16,516 bases of DNA from Niveispirillum sp. (GTDB lineage: Bacteria; Pseudomonadota; Alphaproteobacteria; Azospirillales; Azospirillaceae): contig JAEMSB010000034.1 of assembly GCA_016463045.1 (NCBI GenBank), positions 1 through 16,516 on the forward strand, in the 5' to 3' direction. The notes beneath the pieces were generated by a model. That model was not told where the DNA came from and did no database searches. It saw only the letters and a program-made list of their open reading frames with translations. Made by a program: the position numbers and the translations under genes. Of this stretch, positions 7,084 through 13,614 are shown in pieces. Every line of letters begins with the position of its first letter. Within the stretch, counting starts at the first letter, position 1.

Positions 7084-7829
7084 TTGCGCTTGGCCCGGTA
7101 CATGCCGGCATCCGCACGGCGGATCAGGTCTTCTTCCTGATCGCCGGGGCCAAAGGCCTGCATGCCGAAACTGGCGCGCATGGGCAGGGACTGCATCTGC
7201 CATTGACACGATTGGGCGTTGAAGATGCTGGAGAGCATTTCCGCCCGCGCCATGCCCTGGGTCTGATCCGTATGGGTCAGCAGCACCGCGAACTCGTCGC
7301 CGCCGAACCGGGCAACGATGTCGTTGGCGCGGACATTATCCTTCAGGATGCGGGCCGCCTGACGCAGATACCAGTCGCCGCAGAGATGGCCGTGGCTGTC
7401 ATTGACGGCCTTAAAACCATCCAGATCGATGATGGCCAGGACACCGCCCATACCCGTCCGCCGGGCCATCGCCAACTCGCGGTGGAAGGCCTCGACAAAG
7501 CCGCGGCGGTTCAGAAGGCCGGTCAACTCGTCCGTCATGGACAGGGTTTCAAGATGTTCGATTCGTTCCTTCTGCTCCGTGATCTTCGCCTCCGCTTCCC
7601 GAAGACGCATGATCGTGTCTTGCAAAAGGAAGACATAGGTATCGGCATTCATCGACACGGGGCCAAGATCCGGGGCCACGGTGTTCCCCAGGCCGCCAGC
7701 GACACTGCGTGCCATATTATGCAGGCTGTTGGTCTGTTGCGGGGCAGCGCCGGGGAAAGCCGACAGGCCACGATCCAGGCCACGAGCCATCGTCATCGGA
7801 CGGGTCTGGACACTATCGAACGGGCTCAT
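7065..7829 (-). CDS. GGDEF-domain diguanylate cyclase
   Basis: A 254-residue protein predicted to make cyclic di-GMP from two GTP. The catalytic loop is intact as GGDEF (176-180). An RxxD inhibitory site (RAND, 167-170) sits exactly five residues before it, so product feedback inhibition is expected. Residues 70-98 look like a short coiled coil leading into the domain (SMTDELTGLLNRRGF at 97-111). The first 65 residues match no sensor domain I know, and there is no signal peptide or membrane segment, so the protein is probably cytoplasmic. The ATG at 7829 is preceded by GGGGAG at good spacing. A perfect dyad lies 19 bases upstream. The gene ends three bases from the lhr stop. Confidence 0.95.
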   Translation of the reverse strand: MSPFDSVQTRPMTMARGLDRGLSAFPGAAPQQTNSLHNMARSVAGGLGNTVAPDLGPVSMNADTYVFLLQDTIMRLREAEAKITEQKERIEHLETLSMTDELTGLLNRRGFVEAFHRELAMARRTGMGGVLAIIDLDGFKAVNDSHGHLCGDWYLRQAARILKDNVRANDIVARFGGDEFAVLLTHTDQTQGMARAEMLSSIFNAQSCQWQMQSLPMRASFGMQAFGPGDQEEDLIRRADAGMYRAKRKAKAAR

Positions 7830-7848
7830 AGTCTACTCCCCTGAATGG

Positions 7849-7873
7849 GCTGATACTCCGCACCGGTATCAGC
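7849..7873. promoter_or_regulatory. 8-bp perfect dyad before the diguanylate cyclase gene
   Basis: GCTGATAC (7849-7856) and GTATCAGC (7866-7873) are exact reverse complements with a nine-base spacer. The site begins 20 bases upstream of the ATG at 7829. It could be a repressor operator or a leader hairpin. I cannot assign it to a known regulator. Confidence 0.5.
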
Positions 7874-8059
7874 AAGGGGTGTGCCATCCGAAAAATCTTA
7901 TAAAAACAATGGGTTGAAATTCGACTTTGGCTGCCACGTACCTGCCGCGCTGCAGTTTTTGCCGGGTGGCCCCAGTGCCGGTGTGGCAAATGCTGCCCAG
8001 TCACCCTCTCATCCTTCCTGCCGTGCGAATGCCCGTTGCGGCGGACCGTTCGCGGGCGC

Positions 8060-8073
8060 AAGATGGTCATCTT
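8060..8073. promoter_or_regulatory. Short palindrome before eipB
   Basis: AAGATG (8060-8065) and CATCTT (8068-8073) flank GT, ending 17 bases before the eipB ATG. The rest of the 261-base divergent gap (7830-8090) includes an AT-rich patch around 7890-7920 that may hold promoters. I see no gene in that gap. Confidence 0.3.
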
Positions 8074-8090
8074 AGCCATCACCCAGGCCC

Positions 8091-8936
8091 ATGCCCAACG
8101 TGACCGCCCTTTCCCGCGCCCGCCGCACCGCCCGCCCCGCCGTCGCCTTTGCCCTGGCCCTGCTGCTGGGCAGTGCCGGTACCGTTCCGGCTTTTGCTCG
8201 CACCGCCATCGATATCGCACCGCACAAGGCGACATATCGTCTGAAGCTGGACCATGCGCGGCTGCAAAGCGGCATTACCGATGTGAACGGGCAGATGAGC
8301 TTTTCCTGGAATGATGCCTGCGATGGCTGGACCATCGATCAGCGGTTCCAGGTCCGCTTCTCCTATGCCGAAGGGGAAGACATGAACCTCATCACCAACT
8401 ACGCAACGTGGGAGGCGAAGGATGGTTCTGCCTATCGCTTCAATGTCCGTAAGCTGGTGAATGGCGAGGTGGATGAGGAACTGTCCGGTGGTGCTACGCT
8501 GGACGGGAAGGGCGGCGGCAATGTCCGTTATGACAAGCCGGAGTCGCGGTCGATGCCGCTGAAGCCCGGCACCATGTTCCCCACGGCCCATACGCTGCGT
8601 GTGCTGACACAGGCTGGATCACCGGAAAACCTGTTCTCCGTGCCCGTGTTCGACGGGGCAGAGGCGGACGGGGCAAGCCCCGTCAACACCATCGTGGGCA
8701 AGCTGCGATCCCCCGCCGTGATGAAGGTGAAGGATGCCGATCTGCTGGCCGCCAAGGCGTGGCAGGTGTCGCTGGCCTTCTTCCCCATCAATCCCGGTGA
8801 ACCGCTGCCGGATTACGAGACCAGCATGGTCTTGCAGGAAAATGGTGTGGTCCGGTCCATGCTGGTCGATTACGGCGATTTCCGGGTCTCCATGGAGTTG
8901 GAGACCCTGGAAAAGGCCGGCAAGCCGCCCTGCTGA
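8091..8936 (+). CDS. eipB: EipB-like (DUF1849) periplasmic cell-envelope integrity protein
   Basis: A 281-residue exported protein of the DUF1849 family, whose Brucella member EipB is a periplasmic beta-spiral protein needed for envelope stress resistance. The N-terminus has basic residues and a hydrophobic stretch ending near AFA at 35-37, a Sec signal peptide. Family features include the opening HKATYRLKLD, the DACDGW segment with Cys77, and the final residue Cys281. These two cysteines correspond to the conserved disulfide reported for EipB. The C-terminal MVLQENGVVRSMLVDYGDFRV is also family-like. It stands alone, divergent from the diguanylate cyclase gene and convergent with the asparaginase gene nine bases away. 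The ribosome site before the ATG is weak. Confidence 0.88.
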   Translation: MPNVTALSRARRTARPAVAFALALLLGSAGTVPAFARTAIDIAPHKATYRLKLDHARLQSGITDVNGQMSFSWNDACDGWTIDQRFQVRFSYAEGEDMNLITNYATWEAKDGSAYRFNVRKLVNGEVDEELSGGATLDGKGGGNVRYDKPESRSMPLKPGTMFPTAHTLRVLTQAGSPENLFSVPVFDGAEADGASPVNTIVGKLRSPAVMKVKDADLLAAKAWQVSLAFFPINPGEPLPDYETSMVLQENGVVRSMLVDYGDFRVSMELETLEKAGKPPC

Positions 8937-8945
8937 TACTGCCCG

Positions 8946-10028
8946 TCAGGGCTCTCCCTTGAAAATGCCGACCACCGGCTCGCCACCCGCCACCTGCCGG
9001 GCGCGGTACATGCCGGATGTGTTGAAGGACCAGGCCACCTGACCATCGGGCGTCACGGCGACGATGCCGCCATCGCCGCCCAGTGCCGTCAGGCGGGCCT
9101 GGATCACTTCATCGGCGGCTTGCTGCAGGCCCATGCCCTTCAATTCAACCAGATCGCAGATGGCGCGCGCCACGCCCAGGCGGATGAAATATTCCCCCGT
9201 GCCGGTGGCGGATACGGCGCAGGATTTGTCATTGGCATAGGTGCCGGCACCGATGATCGGCACATCGCCGACCCGGCCCCACAGCTTGGCGGTGGTGCCA
9301 CCGGTGGAGGTGCCGGCGGCGACATGGCCGGCGCTGTCCAGCGCCACCACGCCCACGGTACCGTATTTACGATCCTCAAACGCCATATCGGCGGCGGCCA
9401 GCGGCACAGGTTCCGTGCTCACGCCCGCCGGACGGGCGGGGATGGGCAGGCCGCGTTCCTTCAACGTCTTTTTCAGGGACTGCCAGCGCCGTTCGGTGAA
9501 GAACCAGGCGGCATCGGCCTGTTCCACGCCCGCCTGCTGCCCGAACTTCTCTGCCCCGGCGCCAATCAGCATGACATGGGGTGATTTCTCCATGATGGCG
9601 CGGGCCAGGGTGATGGGATTTTTGGTGCCGGTGATGCCCGCGACAGCACCGGCCTTCAGCGTGGCACCGTCCATGATGGCGGCATCCAACTCGTTGCGGC
9701 CATCGGCGGTAAAGACCGCCCCCTTGCCGGCATTGAACTGCGGATCATCCTCCAGCCCGCGCACCACCGCGACGACGGCATCCATGGCCGTCCCGCCCTT
9801 TTCCAGCACCGTGCGACCCCGGTCCAAGGCGGCATGCATGGCGGCACGGTAGGATGCTTCCGTTTCCGGACCCATCGTCTCCCGATCCATCACCCCAGCC
9901 CCACCGTGAATGGCCAGGGCCCATGCGGGGCGGGCAGGGGCCGCCACCTGCTTCTGCGTGGCGCAGGCGGACAGGGCAAGGGCAGAACCCAGCAGCAGGG
10001 TGGCAAGGCGGATCGGATTACGGCGCAC
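8946..10028 (-). CDS. Isoaspartyl peptidase / plant-type L-asparaginase, predicted lipoprotein
   Basis: An Ntn-hydrolase of about 360 residues that cleaves isoaspartyl dipeptides and asparagine after autoproteolysis. It has HGGAG at 41-45, the nucleophile Thr224 in KYGTVGVVALD, GTSTGG at 239-244 and GRVGDVPIIGAG from 251. The protein self-cleaves just before Thr224 into alpha and beta subunits, as in IaaA. The start has a lipoprotein signal peptide ending LSAC (Cys22), so this copy is exported and anchored, unlike cytoplasmic IaaA. Two GTG codons are possible. The one at 10034 is almost touching GGGGAGA, while the one at 10028 has seven bases of spacing, so I chose 10028. Structured repeat copy A lies just upstream. 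Confidence 0.88.
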   Translation of the reverse strand: MRRNPIRLATLLLGSALALSACATQKQVAAPARPAWALAIHGGAGVMDRETMGPETEASYRAAMHAALDRGRTVLEKGGTAMDAVVAVVRGLEDDPQFNAGKGAVFTADGRNELDAAIMDGATLKAGAVAGITGTKNPITLARAIMEKSPHVMLIGAGAEKFGQQAGVEQADAAWFFTERRWQSLKKTLKERGLPIPARPAGVSTEPVPLAAADMAFEDRKYGTVGVVALDSAGHVAAGTSTGGTTAKLWGRVGDVPIIGAGTYANDKSCAVSATGTGEYFIRLGVARAICDLVELKGMGLQQAADEVIQARLTALGGDGGIVAVTPDGQVAWSFNTSGMYRARQVAGGEPVVGIFKGEP

Positions 10029-10059
10029 GGTCACTCTCCCCGGAATGAGATTTCATATT

Positions 10060-10169
10060 CCCTCAATCGCCGGGCAGCGGCATCCGCCGCCTTGGCTTTC
10101 GGCGCACGAGCGCCGGGCTGGCGGTCGCCAGCCTCCAATCGGTTACGGGCCAAGCCCGTGACAGATTGG
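10060..10169 (-). repeat. Structured intergenic element, copy A
   Basis: Read on the minus strand, this is four consecutive hairpins. The first, 10169-10135, pairs CCAATC with GATTGG and ACGGGC with GCCCGT around a TTG loop, with three further pairs and one mismatch between. After a single A comes the 74-base core (10133-10060): GGCTGGCG/CGCCAGCC, then CGGCGC-TCGT-GCGCCG, a linker AAAGCCAAG, GCGGC-GGAT-GCCGC, and an end CCCGGCGATTGAGGG. The core aligns without gaps to 13057-13130 at 57 of 74 positions. It fills the gap between the multicopper oxidase stop and the asparaginase start, in the sense direction, ending 31 bases before the latter. Confidence 0.85.
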
Positions 10170-10199
10170 CATGAGGGAGAGTGATAGCAGCCGCCCCGG

Positions 10200-12152
10200 T
10201 CACTTCACCAGTTCGATCAGTTCCATCATGCCATTATCCTCATGGTTCACATTGTGGCAGTGCATGACCATGGGGCCGGTGAAATCCAGCGCGCGGCTGA
10301 CGAATTGCAACACCTCACCATTGCCGCTGCCGCCCGCCGCAACGCCCGGCTGCTGGATCGTGTTGCCGGCGGGGAAGGTGCAGCCGCCAGGACCTGTGGC
10401 GCAATTGATCAGGGCCGTATCGCGCCAGATGGGGAAGTCATACTTGACCGACCCGCGCTGGGTGATCTGGAACGAGTTGATATGGATGTGGAAGATATGC
10501 GTGTCGCTGGCGCTCTGCACCGCCCACAGGTCCGTCTGCTCAAGTTTCAGCCGGCGCTGCACCCGTTCCAGGTTGAAGGGCCGGCCATTCACGACGGACG
10601 CGCCTTGTATGGCGGTGGGGGCGAATTCATAATTGGTGAAGCCGAACACCACCCCCTGCGTCGGCCCCACCGGCACATCCTTGCGGCTGGCCACATCGTC
10701 GGGCGTGTAGAGGGCGTTCAACTGCGTCTGGCTGGGCAGCGCGGTATTGACCTTCCGCTTATGCTTCTTCACGTCGATATAGAGAACCACCTGATCCGAT
10801 GGCAGGCGGTTATTGCTGTCCAGTTGCGGCACCTGGCACAGGCCGGTGGTGGCTGTCGGCGCATTGTTGGGGTTCGGCTGGAACAGGGCGTAACGCCCCT
10901 CGGCGTCTGGTGCCTGAACCATCACGTCCAGACGCTGGCCCGGCGCCATGATGGTCAGTTCGTTATTGATGACATCCGTGCCCGCCGTCGGCGTGGTCAG
11001 GTCATAGACGGGGGCACCCAGCCTGAAAGGCAGGTCCTGCGCGCCCGCCGGCAGGGGGCGCTTGATCGGCACGCCATCGGCGGCCAAGGCATAGAGTGCG
11101 GGGGCGGGAGCGCCGGTGCCCGGAAGTGGCAGGACGCAGAGCGGCAGGTTGTTGCGGATGGTGGTGTTGATCACGCGCCACAGCATCGCTTCACCCGGCG
11201 CCATGGTGATGGTGGCATCCATCTGCCCGTTCACCGACAGCTTGGCATTCACCGCCGAATTCTCCAGCGATGTGTTGCCCAACTGGCCGCAGACCTGCGG
11301 GCCATAGGCCGCCTGACAGTTTACAGCATAAAGCGGCTCCGCCTCGGTCAGCGGGTTGCTGCGCGTGAATTCGATCTGCTGAAACACCAGGACACGTTCG
11401 CCATTCAGGGCCTTGGCCTGTTTCACGGCCTCCAGACTGTCGATGCCGTTTTTCTTATCCTCGATGATCAAGGCACCGGCCATGCCGCTGCCCAAATGCA
11501 TGGCGACGGCGCCATGCTTGTGCGGGTGATACCAAAAGGTGCCCGCCGGATGCTGCTCCGGGATTTTATATTCATAATCGAAGGCACCTTCGACACAGAC
11601 ATGACGGTGCGCCACGTTCTTGTCGGTTTCCGAATGGCAGGCCTTGCGAAGATCGGCGGCGGTCGCCCCTTCCGGCAGGATATTCAGCAGCACATTGTCG
11701 CTGTTGCCCAACGGCGTGACATGCAGGCCGTGCGTGTGCAGGTTCAGGATGTCGAAGCCGTGGGGCAGTGTATCGACATTGGTGCTATCGGCGGCGGGCG
11801 TGCCGCTGTCATGGCTGTTGTTGAACGGGTAATAGTCGCCGTCGCCGGCCGATGCCTTCATGCGGTTCGTCATGCGGATGCGCACCGTTTCCCCAGGCGA
11901 GGCGCGCAGCGTGGGGCCGACCAGCAGCTTGCGCGTCTCGTCCCACTTGCCGGTACCTTTGGAAATGAAGCTGCGGCTGGTGATGCGCTGGGTAAAGGGC
12001 GGCAGGCGATATTCGGCTGTCACTGCCTCCAGGTCATATTGCCCGGCAGCGTTGCGCCGCATGTCAGGCGGATTGACCAGTTCCGCCGCCATGACCGGCC
12101 CCGCCATGGCAAGGCACAGGGCCGCAACGCCCGCTTTCAACACTGTCCGCAT
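10200..12152 (-). CDS. Multicopper oxidase, periplasmic
   Basis: A 650-residue cupredoxin-repeat oxidase that couples substrate oxidation to reduction of O2 to water. A Sec signal peptide covers about residues 1-22 (GPVMAA). All four copper-binding motifs are present: HTHG at 139-142, WYHPHKHG at 207-214, HIFHIH at 552-557, and HCHNVNHEDNGMM at 631-643. In the last motif Cys632 is the type 1 ligand and Met642 a likely axial ligand. The length is somewhat above CueO or CotA. I see no methionine-rich copper-sensing segment, so the substrate (metal ion, phenol, bilirubin-like) is open. No copper-efflux gene is adjacent. The ATG at 12152 has AAAGGG very close and GGGGGG further upstream. It follows xthA after 84 bases. 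Confidence 0.93.
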   Translation of the reverse strand: MRTVLKAGVAALCLAMAGPVMAAELVNPPDMRRNAAGQYDLEAVTAEYRLPPFTQRITSRSFISKGTGKWDETRKLLVGPTLRASPGETVRIRMTNRMKASAGDGDYYPFNNSHDSGTPAADSTNVDTLPHGFDILNLHTHGLHVTPLGNSDNVLLNILPEGATAADLRKACHSETDKNVAHRHVCVEGAFDYEYKIPEQHPAGTFWYHPHKHGAVAMHLGSGMAGALIIEDKKNGIDSLEAVKQAKALNGERVLVFQQIEFTRSNPLTEAEPLYAVNCQAAYGPQVCGQLGNTSLENSAVNAKLSVNGQMDATITMAPGEAMLWRVINTTIRNNLPLCVLPLPGTGAPAPALYALAADGVPIKRPLPAGAQDLPFRLGAPVYDLTTPTAGTDVINNELTIMAPGQRLDVMVQAPDAEGRYALFQPNPNNAPTATTGLCQVPQLDSNNRLPSDQVVLYIDVKKHKRKVNTALPSQTQLNALYTPDDVASRKDVPVGPTQGVVFGFTNYEFAPTAIQGASVVNGRPFNLERVQRRLKLEQTDLWAVQSASDTHIFHIHINSFQITQRGSVKYDFPIWRDTALINCATGPGGCTFPAGNTIQQPGVAAGGSGNGEVLQFVSRALDFTGPMVMHCHNVNHEDNGMMELIELVK

Positions 12153-12208
12153 AACCCTTTATCCCCCCGATGCTTGACGCATAGCGGGCAGGATAACAGG
12201 ATTTCAGA

Positions 12209-12223
12209 TGTATGCTATATACA
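12209..12223. promoter_or_regulatory. AT-rich short dyad upstream of the multicopper oxidase gene
   Basis: TGTAT-N5-ATACA in an AT-rich patch within the 84-base gap between xthA and the oxidase gene, 57 bases or more before the ATG at 12152. It may mark a promoter or operator. It does not resemble a CueR-type site, and the arms are only five bases. Confidence 0.2.
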
Positions 12224-12236
12224 ACCGATACGGGTC

Positions 12237-13007
12237 TTAAGCCAGGGTCAGGATCACGGGCGTGTGGTCCGACGCCTTCTCCTTGGCGCGCGGCCCCTTG
12301 TCGATCTCGCACGCCACGATGCGGTCGGCGGCCTGCGGCGACAGCAGGAAATGATCGATGCGCAGGCCATTGTTCCGGGGCCAGGCACCGGCCTGATAAT
12401 CCCAGAAACTGTAGGCAGGAACGAGGCCCGGATGCAGGGTCCGGAACGCTTCCGTGTAGCCCAGCGCCAGGATTTCCTGGAACTTCAGCCGCGTTTCCTG
12501 CCGGAACAGCGCATCTTCGCGCCAGCCGACGGGGTCGTACACGTCTTCGGCGGCGGGGATGACGTTATAGTCGCCGCCCAGCACCACGGGCTGACCGGTT
12601 TTCAGCAGGTCCGCCGCATGCAGGCGCAGCCGTTCCATCCAGCGCAGCTTGTAGGGGTATTTCTCCGTTCCCACCGGGTTGCCGTTGGGCAGGTAGATGC
12701 TGGCAATACGCACGCCGTCGATGGTGCCTTCGACATAGCGGGCTTGTTCATCCTCCACCTCGCCCGGAAGGCGCGTGATGATGTCGGTGACGGGCGATTT
12801 CGACAGGATGGCCACGCCATTATAGGCCTTCTGACCCACGGCGTGGACGTGATAGCCCAGTTCCTCGAACGCCGCCGCCGGAAAGGACGCCGTCTCGCAC
12901 TTGATCTCCTGGAACAGCACCACATCTGGTGCTGCCTCCGTAAGCCATTCCGTGATGTTGGGCAGGCGGGCCTTGGCGGAGTTTACGTTCCAGGTGGCGA
13001 TCTTCAC
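12237..13007 (-). CDS. xthA: Exodeoxyribonuclease III
   Basis: A 256-residue Mg-dependent AP endonuclease and 3'-5' exonuclease of base-excision repair. The exonuclease-endonuclease-phosphatase fold signatures are complete: WNVNS with N7, FQEIKC with metal ligand E34, YLPNGN with Y105, GGDYNV with D146 and N148, LRIDH with D218, and SDHTP with D247 and H248. The length is that of the family. The start is GTG at 13007, confirmed by the conserved MKIATWNVNS opening; AAGG lies about 11 bases upstream. It is on the same strand as erpA, 124 bases downstream of it, with structured repeat copy B in between. The xthA-erpA-dgt grouping is common in alphaproteobacteria. Confidence 0.96.
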   Translation of the reverse strand: MKIATWNVNSAKARLPNITEWLTEAAPDVVLFQEIKCETASFPAAAFEELGYHVHAVGQKAYNGVAILSKSPVTDIITRLPGEVEDEQARYVEGTIDGVRIASIYLPNGNPVGTEKYPYKLRWMERLRLHAADLLKTGQPVVLGGDYNVIPAAEDVYDPVGWREDALFRQETRLKFQEILALGYTEAFRTLHPGLVPAYSFWDYQAGAWPRNNGLRIDHFLLSPQAADRIVACEIDKGPRAKEKASDHTPVILTLA

Positions 13008-13031
13008 GATGATGCTGCCTTATCCGTTGAG

Positions 13032-13130
13032 CCGCCGGGCTTTCCTGACCGGCGGAGGCTGCCGACTGGCAGCCCGCCGCACATGCGGCGTAAGCCAAGC
13101 CGCCCGATGGCAGCGCCCGGCGCCTGAGGG
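13032..13130 (+). repeat. Structured intergenic element, copy B
   Basis: On the plus strand, the first hairpin is CCGCCGG (13032-13038) with CCGGCGG (13049-13055). A single A then leads to the 74-base core (13057-13130): GGCTGCC-GACT-GGCAGCC, CGCCGC-ACAT-GCGGCG, the linker TAAGCCAAG, a weaker third stem, and the end CCCGGCGCCTGAGGG. It is the inverted relative of copy A, with paired substitutions that keep the stems. It lies between erpA and xthA, opposite in orientation to both, and ends one base before the erpA stop codon. Confidence 0.85.
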
Positions 13131-13131
13131 A

Positions 13132-13512
13132 CTAAACCGAGAAAGACGTGCCGCAGCCGCAGGACGACGCGGCGTTGGGATTGACGACCTTGAAATAGCT
13201 GCCCATCAGGTCCTCGACAAAATCCAGCTCGGCACCGGCCAGCAGGTCGAGCGAGACATCATCCACCACCAGCTTGGCGGCGTCCTTGGCGAACACATGG
13301 TCATCCTGGTTGGTGACCGTGTCGAAGGAGAAGCCGTACTGAAAGCCGGAACAGCCGCCACCCGAAACGGTCAGGCGCAGCATCTGGTCGGGATTGCCCT
13401 CCAGCATTGCCAGCTTGCTGATGCGGCGGGCGGCACTGTCGGACAGGGTCATGGCCCTGGGGCCGGGCGGCGGGGTGCCGGTGTCGCCGGTACTGGCCGA
13501 TGTGATGGTCAT
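13132..13512 (-). CDS. erpA: A-type iron-sulfur cluster carrier ErpA
   Basis: A 126-residue HesB/IscA-family protein that delivers Fe-S clusters to apo-enzymes in the cytoplasm. The three cluster-binding cysteines are present: Cys54 in SGGGCSGFQYGF, and Cys118 and Cys120 in the C-terminal SSCGCG. The conserved core runs from MTLSDSAARRISKL (21-34), after a Pro-rich N-terminal extension of about 20 residues that is longer than in E. coli ErpA. The ATG at 13512 has AGGAA eight bases upstream. It is divergent from dgt across about 100 bases, with a perfect dyad in the middle. The pairing with dgt suggests ErpA, although IscA-like naming cannot be excluded. Confidence 0.93.
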   Translation of the reverse strand: MTITSASTGDTGTPPPGPRAMTLSDSAARRISKLAMLEGNPDQMLRLTVSGGGCSGFQYGFSFDTVTNQDDHVFAKDAAKLVVDDVSLDLLAGAELDFVEDLMGSYFKVVNPNAASSCGCGTSFSV

Positions 13513-13545
13513 TGAATGGTTCCTGTCTGCTAACGACTGGACAAA

Positions 13546-13566
13546 CGCTTACACCCTATGTAAGCG
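13546..13566. promoter_or_regulatory. 8-bp perfect dyad between erpA and dgt
   Basis: CGCTTACA (13546-13553) and TGTAAGCG (13559-13566) are exact reverse complements around CCCTA, a 21-base operator-like dyad. It lies 34 bases from the erpA ATG and 49 bases before the dgt ATG, where a repressor could control both promoters. It is not a Fur box or a LexA box. I do not recognise the regulator. Confidence 0.55.
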
Positions 13567-13614
13567 GCGAAGGCGTGTCCGTCAAAGGTGGGCATGGCAT
13601 GCGCTGGAGATAGC

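Noticed and set aside
8927..8952. GCCCTG/CAGGGC inverted repeat across the eipB and asparaginase stops as a terminator
   Set aside because: It has only six pairs, a 14-base loop and no T-run, so it is too weak to annotate as a terminator.
10135..10169. Intrinsic terminator of the multicopper oxidase gene
   Set aside because: The hairpin is strong, but no T-run follows and a hairpin also abuts the core in copy B, where it is antisense. It is better treated as part of the repeated element.
10242..13127. A 961-codon open frame on the plus strand
   Set aside because: It is antisense to the multicopper oxidase and xthA, whose motifs are complete. Long antisense frames are common in high-GC DNA. 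Its translation shows no domain and it runs through an intergenic gap and repeat copy B.
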